Assembly: GCF_963693435.1 (NCBI RefSeq)
Contig: NZ_OY856306.1
Location: forward strand, 1,302,001-1,366,000
Length of the DNA stretch: 64,000 nucleotides
From: Pasteurella atlantica
Lineage (GTDB): Bacteria > Pseudomonadota > Gammaproteobacteria > Enterobacterales > Pasteurellaceae
Reading direction: 5' to 3'
Below the pieces are notes generated by a model. It had not been told where the DNA came from and did not search any database. It worked only from the letters and a program-made list of their open reading frames with translations. Positions 33,001-40,728 of the stretch are shown here, in pieces (the stretch's first letter is position 1; each line of letters begins with the position of its first letter). A program made the translations under genes and the position numbers.

Positions 33001-33436
33001 TGTAATCTCCATTGATTAAGTCATTAAAATATTCAATATCAAAGCCACGTCCTAACATAAAACGCCACATTTTGTGTTTTGCTTTTAAATCCCAATGTAA
33101 TGGTTTTTTCTTATTAAATACATTCTTTGCTAAGTTATACCAATCAATTTCACTTTCGGCAAGTTTTTGGGTAATAATTTTATTTTCTACACCTTTAAGT
33201 TGAAGTTCCTGTTGAATTTTCTTTGCACCAAAACCAGCTGAAGAGCGATAACGAATATAACTTTCACAAAAACGTTGATCACTTTGCCAATGATGGGTTT
33301 GAGCTTCAAATATCGCTTGTTCTATTTCATTCTCAGAATAGGATTTTTGTCTCATTTTGAGACGTAATTCTTGTTCGCTATAATCACGACGAGAAAGAAG
33401 ATAAACAAGATATTGAATAGCTGTGTATTTTGACAT
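32993..33436 (-). CDS. recX: Regulatory protein RecX
   Basis: Binds RecA filaments and limits recombinase activity. The 147-residue protein is all helical with the characteristic pattern YLVYLLSRRDYSEQELRLKM, then HHWQSDQRFCESYIRYRSSAGFGAKKIQQELQLKGV, one of its three-helix repeats. It lies 65 bases after recA on the same strand, with a hairpin between that would reduce its expression relative to recA. Confidence 0.93.
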   Translation of the reverse strand: MSKYTAIQYLVYLLSRRDYSEQELRLKMRQKSYSENEIEQAIFEAQTHHWQSDQRFCESYIRYRSSAGFGAKKIQQELQLKGVENKIITQKLAESEIDWYNLAKNVFNKKKPLHWDLKAKHKMWRFMLGRGFDIEYFNDLINGDYNE

Positions 33437-33457
33437 AAATTACTTTAAGGTAGATGG

Positions 33458-33492
33458 CTCTTTCCCTCATAAAAATTGAGTGAGGGAAAGAG
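33458..33492 (-). terminator. Hairpin between recA and recX
   Basis: Perfect 12-bp arms CTCTTTCCCTCA and TGAGGGAAAGAG, loop of 11. There is no long T run after it on the minus strand, so partial termination or mRNA protection is more likely than full termination; recX is downstream. Confidence 0.65.
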
Positions 33493-33501
33493 AGGATAAA
33501 A

Positions 33502-34614
33502 TTAAAATTCTTCTTCAGAGGCTTCTATTTCTTCTTTTATTTTTTCTAATTTTATTTCTTCAATAAAATCTGCTTCTTTTTTATTCATTAGCAAATCACG
33601 AATATTTGCTTCAATTTTATCCGTTATTTCAGGGTTTTCCGTTAACCATTTAATGGCATTTGCTTTTCCTTGACCAATTTTTTCTCCTTCATAAGAGAAC
33701 CAAGCCCCTGCTTTATTGATCATTTTGTGGTTTACAGCGAGTGTTAATAATTCGCCTGTTTTTGAGATACCTTCGCCATACATAATATCAAAGAACGCTT
33801 CACGGAATGGTGGGGCTACTTTATTTTTAACTACTTTTACTTTTGTTTCATTCCCGATGATTTCATCACCATTTTTGATTGGCGTAGAACGACGGATATC
33901 TAAACGAACTGAAGCATAGAATTTAAGTGCGTTACCCCCTGTTGTTGTTTCAGGATTGCCAAACATTACACCAATTTTCATACGAATTTGGTTAATAAAG
34001 ATAACAAGACAGTTAGCATTCTTGATATTTCCAGTTAGTTTACGTAATGCTTGAGACATTAAACGTGCTTGTAATCCCATATGAGAGTCACCCATATCAC
34101 CTTCAATTTCAGCTTTTGGTGTTAGAGCAGCAACAGAATCGACAACAATCACATCAACAGCTCCTGAGCGAACTAAAGCATCACAAATATCTAATGCTTG
34201 TTCTCCGTGATCAGGTTGTGAAATTAATAATTCTTTAGTATCTACGCCTAGTTTTGTTGCATATACAGGATCTAATGCGTGTTCTGCATCAATAAAAGCA
34301 CAAGTTTTTCCTAATTTTTGTGCTTGTGCAATAGCAGAAAGGGTAAGCGTTGTTTTACCAGAAGACTCGGGACCATAAATTTCAACAATACGCCCCATTG
34401 GTAAGCCACCAATACCTAAAGCGATATCAAGACCTAATGAACCTGTTGAAACTGCTTCAATATCCAGTTTTTTATTTTCTCCTAAACGCATTACTGTACC
34501 TTTGCCAAATTGTTTTTCAATTTGAGCAAGTGCTGCTTCTAGTGCTTTACTTTTATCTTCTGATGTTTTGTTAACTTGAACTTTAGTATTTTTTGATGGT
34601 TTTTTCTCAGCCAT
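33502..34614 (-). CDS. recA: Recombinase RecA
   Basis: ATP-dependent strand-exchange protein and LexA co-protease. The 370-residue protein has Walker [10 protein letters not shown] at 81-89, the L1/L2 loops with [20 protein letters not shown] and [17 protein letters not shown], and an acidic C-terminus ending [10 protein letters not shown]. The N-terminus (about 20 residues, Lys/Ser-rich) is slightly longer than in E. coli. An SOS box lies about 48 bases upstream. Confidence 0.99.
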   Translation of the reverse strand: MAEKKPSKNTKVQVNKTSEDKSKALEAALAQIEKQFGKGTVMRLGENKKLDIEAVSTGSLGLDIALGIGGLPMGRIVEIYGPESSGKTTLTLSAIAQAQKLGKTCAFIDAEHALDPVYATKLGVDTKELLISQPDHGEQALDICDALVRSGAVDVIVVDSVAALTPKAEIEGDMGDSHMGLQARLMSQALRKLTGNIKNANCLVIFINQIRMKIGVMFGNPETTTGGNALKFYASVRLDIRRSTPIKNGDEIIGNETKVKVVKNKVAPPFREAFFDIMYGEGISKTGELLTLAVNHKMINKAGAWFSYEGEKIGQGKANAIKWLTENPEITDKIEANIRDLLMNKKEADFIEEIKLEKIKEEIEASEEEF

Positions 34615-34661
34615 AATTGATCCTTGTTAATGTAATCTAATTTGTTGAAGAGAATAATATA

Positions 34662-34677
34662 CTGTTTGGATATACAG
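34662..34677 (-). promoter_or_regulatory. LexA-binding SOS box upstream of recA
   Basis: CTGTTTGGATATACAG fits CTG(T)N8(A)CAG exactly, extended as TACTG...CAGTG, at the recA promoter. This predicts damage-inducible recA-recX. Confidence 0.92.
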
Positions 34678-34742
34678 TGCAATAGTTTTTTTTATTTTTA
34701 CGATCTTTATCGAAAAATTTAAATTTAGCACGGTTTTTATAT

Positions 34743-34773
34743 AAAAAATCCCTCACGTTTTAATTGGTGAGGG
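34743..34773 (-). terminator. Terminator after surA
   Basis: On the minus strand CCCTCAC and GTGAGGG pair around a nine-base-plus loop and run into ATTTTTT. It follows the surA stop by about 25 bases. Confidence 0.85.
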
Positions 34774-34797
34774 AGGAAGAGTATTTAAAAAATTAAA

Positions 34798-35730
34798 CTA
34801 CTTATATTCAATTTCAGCATTTTTTCGTAATGCTTTTACCCAGTCTTTCGATACTCGTCTAGCTTGTTGATCAACCAGTTTTTTATATGCTTTTTGTAAA
34901 TAAGCATTTTCAGTGGTATTTTTTTGACGAATATCTGTAACTTTTAATATATGCCAACCAAATTTAGATTGGAATGGCGCAGAAATGACACCGACCTTTG
35001 TTGAAGTAATGCGTTTTGCAAAACGAGGATCGTAAGCTTCAGGGAAATTCCAACCTAAATCACCACCATCTGCAGCGGAAATATAATCAAGAGAGTTTTT
35101 TTCAGCTGCTTTCTCAAAGGTGATATTACCTGCTTTAATATCTGCAACAATTTGAGTTAATTTTTGTTTCGCCTGTCTATCATTTAAAATGGGATTTGTT
35201 TTAATTAAAATGTGGCTAACACGGTACTGCTTTGTTGTTGCTTCTTTTACTTTTCCTTTTGCCCGATCTTCTGCAAGCATCTTCTTGCCTAATGCCTGAA
35301 CTTCTTTAGGATCTACTTGAATTGATTTACCAATAGAGATCTGACGCACTTGTTCCATTTTCATCTGTTCTGCTATTTGTTGTGCATATTGATCTAATGT
35401 AATACCTTGATAATCCAATGCATCAAGAAGTTGACCATAAGTGATGCCATTTTGAGCTGCAATATTTTCAATCACTTTATAAACTTGAGCATAATCAATT
35501 CTAATATTTGCATCTTGAATAGCTTTTTGAATAAGATAATCATCAATGGTTTTTTCAAGGGCTTTTTTATAGTTAGTGTGTTTGTTTAAGTTATGTTTAA
35601 CTTGGCTTTCCATAATCATATTGCCATCGACTAATGCAACGACACGTTCTTTTGCAATAGTGAATTGGCTCATTGTTATTAATGCGATAAATGTAATAAA
35701 AGATGATTTTATAAAGTTAAATTTCATCAT
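34798..35730 (-). CDS. surA: Periplasmic chaperone / peptidyl-prolyl isomerase SurA
   Basis: Chaperone for outer-membrane protein assembly. The start is set at the ATG at 35730 (MMKFNFIKSSFITFIALITM), which has an AAAGGAATT ribosome site; the open frame continues 19 codons upstream without one. A signal peptide precedes KERVVALVDG, followed by the SurA N-terminal chaperone domain (IMESQV... QYAQQIAEQMKMEQVRQ) and a single parvulin domain (about residues 170-280: YRVSHILIKTNP, GGDLGWNFPEAYDPRF, FGWHILKVTDIR). E. coli SurA has two parvulin domains; one is normal in Pasteurellaceae. About 310 residues. Confidence 0.88.
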   Translation of the reverse strand: MMKFNFIKSSFITFIALITMSQFTIAKERVVALVDGNMIMESQVKHNLNKHTNYKKALEKTIDDYLIQKAIQDANIRIDYAQVYKVIENIAAQNGITYGQLLDALDYQGITLDQYAQQIAEQMKMEQVRQISIGKSIQVDPKEVQALGKKMLAEDRAKGKVKEATTKQYRVSHILIKTNPILNDRQAKQKLTQIVADIKAGNITFEKAAEKNSLDYISAADGGDLGWNFPEAYDPRFAKRITSTKVGVISAPFQSKFGWHILKVTDIRQKNTTENAYLQKAYKKLVDQQARRVSKDWVKALRKNAEIEYK

Positions 35731-35793
35731 AATTCCTTTAATTGTATAGTATAGGTTGTTTGAGTAATAGAGCGCAAAAAAGTTCATTCATTT

Positions 35794-37218
35794 TTAAGAT
35801 GTTTGAATTTTTTTAATAATATTAGATGTTGAACAACCATTTTCAAAGTTAAGCACTTTTACATCGCCACCGTTGTTCCATACCTCTTTAGCACCTGCAA
35901 TATCTTCAGGGCAGTAATCGCCTCCTTTAACCAATAGATCTGGTAATATTTCACTAATAAGACGTTGAGGGGTATCTTCTTCAAAGGCAACGACCCAGTC
36001 GACAGAAGAAAGTCCTGCTAAAACCGTCATTCTTGAATTTAAATCATTAATAGGGCGAGTTTCTCCTTTTAAACGTTTAACTGAATTATCACTGTTTACT
36101 GCAACAATCAAACGATCCCCCAGTTTTCTTGCGTTTTCTAAATAAGACACGTGTCCAGGATGGATAATATCAAAACAACCATTTGTCATTACAACTTTTT
36201 CACCTGATTGTTTTGATTTTTTCATTACAGCTTTTAATTCTTCTTCAGAGACAATACCAAATCCTGTTTCGGCACGTTGATGAATGGCATTTTCAAGCTC
36301 CGTTGGTGTTAATGTTGAAGTTCCTAATTTACCCACAACAACCCCTGCTGCGGCATTTGCAAGATAGCAAGCTTCTTCATAACCTCGACCATCAGCTAAT
36401 GCGGTTGCTAACACACTAATTACCGTATCGCCAGCACCTGTTACATCAAAAACTTCTTTTGCTAAAGTAGGTAAATGGTAAGCTTCTTGATTAGGACGTA
36501 ACAATGTCATTCCTTTTTCAGAACGTGTGACCAATAGAGCAGAGAAGTCATAATCAGCCATTAATTTTAAGCCTTTTTCAATGATATCATTATCGTTTTT
36601 ACAACTACCAACAACGGCTTCAAATTCAGTCATATTAGGGGTTAAAAGAGTGGCGCCACGATAACGCTCAAAATCAGTGCCTTTTGGATCTATTAATACA
36701 GGTACATTCACTTTACGAGCAATTTTTATCATATCTTGCACTGCATCTAAAGTCCCTTTGCCATAATCAGATAAAACCAATGCCCCATATTGAGCAACTT
36801 CATTGGTTAATTTTTCTAATAAAGATTGGCTTGCTGTATGATAAAAATTTTCTTCAAAATCTAAACGAAGCAATTGCTGATGGCGAGAAAGTACTCTTAG
36901 TTTTGTAATGGTTGGGTGCGTTGCCAAAGCAACACAATTGTTTTGAATATGATGTGCATTTAATAATTTATCTAAAGCATTTCCAGCATCATCTTGACCA
37001 ATTAAACCGTGCAAAGTAACAGGAACATTTAATGCCGCAATATTCATTGCCACATTCGCTGCACCACCTGCGCGTTCTTCAATATCTTGAACTTTGACCA
37101 CTGGAACAGGCGCTTCAGGAGAAATACGATTTGTTGCACCAAACCAATAGCGATCTAACATTACATCACCAAGCACTAAGACCTTAGCATTTTTAAACTG
37201 AGAAGAATATTGCATCAT
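35794..37218 (-). CDS. hldE: Bifunctional heptose 7-phosphate kinase / heptose 1-phosphate adenyltransferase
   Basis: Two steps of ADP-glycero-manno-heptose synthesis for the LOS inner core. Of 474 residues, the N-terminal part (to about 315) is a ribokinase-type kinase with [13 protein letters not shown] and the catalytic [14 protein letters not shown] motif; the C-terminal part is a nucleotidyltransferase with [21 protein letters not shown]. The fusion is the standard gammaproteobacterial form. It lies upstream of surA on the same strand with 63 bases between. Confidence 0.96.
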   Translation of the reverse strand: MMQYSSQFKNAKVLVLGDVMLDRYWFGATNRISPEAPVPVVKVQDIEERAGGAANVAMNIAALNVPVTLHGLIGQDDAGNALDKLLNAHHIQNNCVALATHPTITKLRVLSRHQQLLRLDFEENFYHTASQSLLEKLTNEVAQYGALVLSDYGKGTLDAVQDMIKIARKVNVPVLIDPKGTDFERYRGATLLTPNMTEFEAVVGSCKNDNDIIEKGLKLMADYDFSALLVTRSEKGMTLLRPNQEAYHLPTLAKEVFDVTGAGDTVISVLATALADGRGYEEACYLANAAAGVVVGKLGTSTLTPTELENAIHQRAETGFGIVSEEELKAVMKKSKQSGEKVVMTNGCFDIIHPGHVSYLENARKLGDRLIVAVNSDNSVKRLKGETRPINDLNSRMTVLAGLSSVDWVVAFEEDTPQRLISEILPDLLVKGGDYCPEDIAGAKEVWNNGGDVKVLNFENGCSTSNIIKKIQTS

Positions 37219-37781
37219 AATAACTATCTATTTTTAAACTAAAATGGTTTTCTGATTTTATCATATTAAATTATATTGTGGAAATAAGCGGTAAGATGTT
37301 TCTAAAAATTTACAAAAAGCTGTAAACAAGAAGTAGGGCATGCCCTGTTTTTTATATATTTTGCACAATTGCAATATCGTTACATTTATCCCAAATTTCT
37401 AAATACCAATCCATTACAATATTTATTCGTCAAGGCATGCTTTGACGCTACGTTTTTGTGTTCACCCAATATGCGTAGAAACAGGGCATGCCCTGTTTTT
37501 TTATATATTTTACACAATTATAATATCGTTACATTTATTCCATATTTCTGAATACCAATCTATTACGAATATTTATTCGTCAAGGCATGCCTTGACGCTA
37601 CGGTTGTGTGTTTACCCGATATACGTATAAACAGGGCATACCCTGTTTTTTATATACAGGCGGGCAGATATATACAAAATTATCATTAATATGAAACAAA
37701 AAATAAAATCGTTTTTTTTTTGCACAATGAGTGTATAATAAATGCACTATTGTAAAGTTCAATTAAAAAAGAGGGTATCTT
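37219..37781. other. Intergenic repeat region before the acidic repeat gene
   Basis: No gene seen. It is largely the tandem repeat block listed separately, an uptake-signal-like segment at about 37286-37316, and AT-rich sequence before the 37782 gene with a possible -10 TATAAT near 37735 (GTGTATAATAAATG) and a T run upstream of it. Confidence 0.6.
37330..37656. repeat. Tandem repeats of about 148 bp, each with two palindromes
   Basis: Three starts of the core GGGCATGCCC/GGGCATACCC lie at 37336, 37484 and 37634, i.e. periods of 148 and 150. Each unit holds a CAGGGCATGCCCTG palindrome, an AT-rich spacer with ATATCGTTACATTTAT and AATACCAATC, and a second palindrome GTCAAGGCATGCCTTGAC preceded by TATTTATTC. 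Part of the block (37532-37605) recurs at 39381-39454 with 73 of 74 bases the same. Confidence 0.85.
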
Positions 37782-39326
37782 ATGCAAATAATTAAAAATT
37801 TAGGACAGACAAAGTATGTTTCTCTTCCTTTTGATAAACAGAATATCTTATCAATGAATAAAATCAATAATGATTTACATATTAAATTAAATAATGGAAA
37901 AGTGGTGACTGTGGAAGATTATTTTGATACACCGCGTCATTTACTCTTAAATTCACAGCAAGGAAAATCTATTCAGTTACTTGAAATTGATCCTACTTCG
38001 GGACATATTATTGGTACAAAAACACTTGAGAGTGCAGAAGCATCTGAACTATTAGGTAGCGATCTAAGTGTGTTGAGTTCACAAACATCTGAAAGTGTCG
38101 CACTATTAAATGGTTCAAATATAGCTGAAACAATGGGTGAAAATAGTGTATTAAGCACGGGTGTGATCGGTAGTACAGTCTTAGGTCTAGGTGCAACATT
38201 CGGTGCATTTTCATTCATTAATAATGACTCAAAAACTGAAGTGCCTAAAGCGGAAGAATCTAAAGTAGAAGAGCCTAAAGCAGAAGAACCTAAGGCTGAA
38301 GATCCTAAAGCAGAAGAGCCTAAGGTAGCAGAGCCTAAAGCAGAAGAACCTAAGGCTGAAGATCCTAAAGCAGAAGAGCCTAAAGCAGAAGAACCTAAGG
38401 CTGAAGATCCTAAGGTAGAAGAGCCTAAAGCAGAAGAACTTAAGGCTGAAGATCCTAAGGTAGAAGAGCCTAAAGCAGAAGATCCTAAGGTAGAAGAGCC
38501 TAAAGCAGAAGAGCCTAAAGCAGAAGAGCCTAAAGCAGAAGAGCCTAAGGCAGAAGAACCTAAGGTAGAAGAACCTAAGGCAGAAGAACCTAAGGCAGAA
38601 GAACCTAAGGTAGAAGAACCTAAGGTAGAAGAACCTAAAGCAGAAGAACCTAAAGCAGAAGAACCTAAAGCAGAAGAGCCTAAGGAAGAAGAGCCTAAGG
38701 AAGAAGAGCCTAAGGAAGAAGAGCCTAAGGAAGAAGAGCCTAAGACAGAAGAACCTAAGGTAGAAGAGCCTAAAGCAGAGGAGCCTAAAGCAGAAGAGCC
38801 TAAGGTAGAAGATCCTAAAGCAGAAGAACCTAAGACAGAAGAGCCTAAGGCAGAGGAGCCTAAAGTAGAAGAACCTAAAGCGGAAGAGTTCAAAAAAGAT
38901 GTTATTATTTGTGAAGATCCTATTCTGGAGGTAATAGAAAAAACAACTAACGTATATGATACTACTGGAGTAGATGATTTTATTATTTGTGAAGATCCCA
39001 TTCCTGAGATAATAGAAAAAACAACTAACGTATATGATACTACTGGAGTGGATGATTTTATTATTTGTGAAGATCCCATTCCTGAGGTAATAGAAAAAAC
39101 AACTAACGTATATGATACTACTGGAGTAGAAGATTTTATTATTTGTGAAGATCCTATTCCTGAGGTAATAGAAAAAACAACTAACGTATATGATACTACT
39201 GGAGTAGAAGATTTTGTGATTTGTGAAGATCCTATTCCTGAAGTAATAGAAAAAACAACTAACATATATGATACCACTACTAATTATTCGTTGATTATTG
39301 ATCCTGATATTATTTCAGTAATCTAG
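37782..39326 (+). CDS. Acidic repeat protein with BapA-prefix-like N-terminus
   Basis: I do not know this 514-residue protein's function. Residues 1-60 (IKLNNGKVVTVEDYF at about 33-47) resemble the prefix domain found at the N-terminus of large Bap/Lap-type adhesins. A hydrophobic, glycine-rich stretch follows at about 125-146 (STGVIGSTVLGLGATFGAF), then 43 pentapeptide units of the type PKAEE (DNA 38244-38888, exactly 43 x 15 bp), then five 26-residue units (IICEDPIPEVIEKTTNVYD then TTGV(D/E)DF; 78 bp each) to the end. No Sec signal or type I secretion tail is evident. The repeat DNA should be length-variable. Ends at a strong terminator and is flanked by direct repeats. Could be a decayed or minimal surface adhesin. 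Confidence 0.8.
   Translation: MQIIKNLGQTKYVSLPFDKQNILSMNKINNDLHIKLNNGKVVTVEDYFDTPRHLLLNSQQGKSIQLLEIDPTSGHIIGTKTLESAEASELLGSDLSVLSSQTSESVALLNGSNIAETMGENSVLSTGVIGSTVLGLGATFGAFSFINNDSKTEVPKAEESKVEEPKAEEPKAEDPKAEEPKVAEPKAEEPKAEDPKAEEPKAEEPKAEDPKVEEPKAEELKAEDPKVEEPKAEDPKVEEPKAEEPKAEEPKAEEPKAEEPKVEEPKAEEPKAEEPKVEEPKVEEPKAEEPKAEEPKAEEPKEEEPKEEEPKEEEPKEEEPKTEEPKVEEPKAEEPKAEEPKVEDPKAEEPKTEEPKAEEPKVEEPKAEEFKKDVIICEDPILEVIEKTTNVYDTTGVDDFIICEDPIPEIIEKTTNVYDTTGVDDFIICEDPIPEVIEKTTNVYDTTGVEDFIICEDPIPEVIEKTTNVYDTTGVEDFVICEDPIPEVIEKTTNIYDTTTNYSLIIDPDIISVI
38244..38888 (+). repeat. 43 x 15-bp coding tandem repeat
   Basis: Unit CCTAAAGCAGAAGAG and close variants encode P-K-(A/V/E/T)-E-(E/D). Unit boundaries stay in frame throughout; four consecutive PKEEE units suggest recent local expansion. 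Confidence 0.95.
38904..39281 (+). repeat. Five 78-bp coding tandem repeats
   Basis: Unit begins ATTATTTGTGAAGATCC and encodes 26 residues; the five copies differ at only a few bases, the last diverging after ACTAACATATATGATAC. In frame with the gene. Confidence 0.9.
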
Positions 39327-39344
39327 TATCATTTAGCACTAATA

Positions 39345-39377
39345 AAAAAGATGGGATTGATGCCCATCTTTTTATTT
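39345..39377 (+). terminator. Terminator after the acidic repeat gene
   Basis: AAAAAGATGGG and CCCATCTTTTT pair around a seven-base loop and continue TATTT. Confidence 0.9.
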
Positions 39378-39380
39378 CTG

Positions 39381-39610
39381 CATTTATTCCACATTTCTGA
39401 ATACCAATCTATTACGAATATTTATTCGTCAAGGCATGCCTTGACGCTACGGTTTATATATTCCCTCGATATACGTAGAAACAGGGCATGCCCTGTTTTT
39501 TTATATATTTTACACAATTATAATATCGTTACATTTATCCCAAATTTTTGAATACCAATCCATATACAATATCCATTCGTCAAGGCATGCCTTGACGTTA
39601 CGGTTTATAT
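39381..39610. repeat. Downstream copies of the 37.3-kb repeat unit
   Basis: Bases 39381-39454 match 37532-37605 with one difference, and 39475-39538 repeat the upstream GTAGAAACAGGGCATGCC segment with its AT-rich follow-on; a second GTCAAGGCATGCCTTGAC palindrome lies at about 39578-39595. Together with the upstream block they bracket the acidic repeat gene as direct repeats. Confidence 0.85.
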
Positions 39611-39623
39611 ATTCACCCTAGAT

Positions 39624-39728
39624 TAATTCGTAATTCGTAATTCGTAATTCGTAATTCGTAATTCGTAATTCGTAATTCGTAATTCGTAATTCGTAATTCG
39701 TAATTCGTAATTCGTAATTCGTAATCCG
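39624..39728. repeat. Heptanucleotide tract (TAATTCG)14
   Basis: Fourteen perfect TAATTCG copies (39624-39721) plus one TAATCCG. It lies outside any visible reading frame, between the acidic repeat gene and the HHH/OmpA operon. Tracts of 7-bp units in H. influenzae hmw promoters set expression level by copy number, but here no promoter has been located next to it. Confidence 0.95.
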
Positions 39729-40017
39729 TTGCTTTATTAGATTTTAAACACTATCTTGCTCTAATTAAAGTATGATCTTGCACTGCTGTAAATAAAAGGT
39801 TATTTTCAGTATTGAAATAAGTGACTAGTTAGTTGGTCGCTATTTTTACAATTTGGAGCTTTATTGTGATTAGAATTAACATCAAGCTTATTTTTTAAAG
39901 TTATTTGATACCATATTTTTATCTTTCATTGAAAGATAAATTAATTTAGGGCTGAAATTCAGCCCTTATTTTTAACTTACATACTTTTATAGAGTAAAAA
40001 ATTTATTTTACCTTATC
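39729..40017 (+). other. Intergenic stretch with three hairpins in plus orientation
   Basis: Hairpin AGTGAC/GTCGCT at 39820-39841 followed by ATTTTTAC, ATCTTTC/GAAAGAT at about 39921-39937, and GGGCTGAA/TTCAGCCC at 39949-39965 followed by TTATTTTT. The first and third look like plus-strand terminators although no plus-strand gene is apparent; the third could also stop the minus-strand operon. An untranslated RNA is possible. Confidence 0.4.
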
Positions 40018-40716
40018 TTATTTTTTAGGAATTTCCCCTGCATCAAGTATTTCTTGCCAATCAAATAGTTTTTTCCATTCTCCATTTACGGCAAGTTTTG
40101 CTTGCTCTGGCCAAGTTGTTGGATCTTGTTTAGCAAAGCGTCCACCTGCTTTTACAAGAATTTTTTTACAGGCTTCAGGTGTCATTTCACTAATTTGTTT
40201 CCAAGTTGTAATACCTTCTTCACCAAAGAATTCAACTGCTCGAGGACCAATTCCTTCAATAATGGTTAAGTCATCTTGTTCAATTACACGACCAAATATT
40301 GTTTGTGCTTCTTGATTAGATACACTTTCTTTTTCTTCATTATTTATTTTTGAAGAAATATCAGAAATTTTCTCTTCTGCCTTCGTTTTTGTTGCCTCAA
40401 ATACGCTAGTACCTGCAGCGACTGTTCGTGCAAAAAATCCAGTTACATTTTCTTTATCTTTCTTTTCTGAAAAACTTGATTTTGCAGAAAAGTTTGCTTG
40501 GTTATTACTATTTAATTGAGATTTCGTTCTCACTAATTCTTGCTTACTTTTTTCTAAATCTTCTTTACAATTTTTAAGTTGTTTACTTAGTTCATCATTT
40601 TTTTCAGATAGCTCTGCAATTTTTTTGTTACAATCGGTATGTTTATTACGACCAATTAAATAGCCTAGTAATGCACTTAAGATACCTACAATTAATGGAA
40701 TAATCCAACAAAACAT
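40018..40716 (-). CDS. Membrane-anchored coiled-coil protein with C-terminal helix-hairpin-helix domain
   Basis: Function unknown. Of 232 residues, 1-22 form a transmembrane anchor (WIIPLIVGILSALLGYLIG), about 30-70 a heptad-rich coiled coil (KIAELSEKNDELSKQLKNC), then a polar linker, and about 150-225 a domain with DDLTIIEGIGPRAVEFFGEE and ITTWKQISEM, the IEGIGP helix-hairpin-helix signature seen in ribosomal-protein-L21-associated and NADH-dehydrogenase-like hypothetical proteins. Such domains usually bind nucleic acid or proteins. It lies 12 bases after the OmpA-domain gene and is cotranscribed with it, hinting at a shared envelope role. Pairings like this are not typical of core Pasteurellaceae gene sets (from memory). 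Confidence 0.8.
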   Translation of the reverse strand: MFCWIIPLIVGILSALLGYLIGRNKHTDCNKKIAELSEKNDELSKQLKNCKEDLEKSKQELVRTKSQLNSNNQANFSAKSSFSEKKDKENVTGFFARTVAAGTSVFEATKTKAEEKISDISSKINNEEKESVSNQEAQTIFGRVIEQDDLTIIEGIGPRAVEFFGEEGITTWKQISEMTPEACKKILVKAGGRFAKQDPTTWPEQAKLAVNGEWKKLFDWQEILDAGEIPKK

Positions 40717-40728
40717 AATCTTTCTCCT

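Noticed and set aside
35731-35787. Upstream start for surA
   Set aside because: The ATG at 35730 has an AAAGGA site and is followed directly by a signal peptide; the extension would block it.
37973-39277. Long minus-strand open frame of 434 codons made of Ser-Leu-Gly-type repeats
   Set aside because: It is the complement of the 15-bp and 78-bp coding repeats; a 15-bp unit without stops keeps other frames open. No ribosome site, and the plus-strand gene has promoter-side context and a terminator.
37330-39728. CRISPR array
   Set aside because: The repeats are either directly tandem or about 148 bp long with conserved, not unique, intervals. There are no spacers of constant length and no cas genes.
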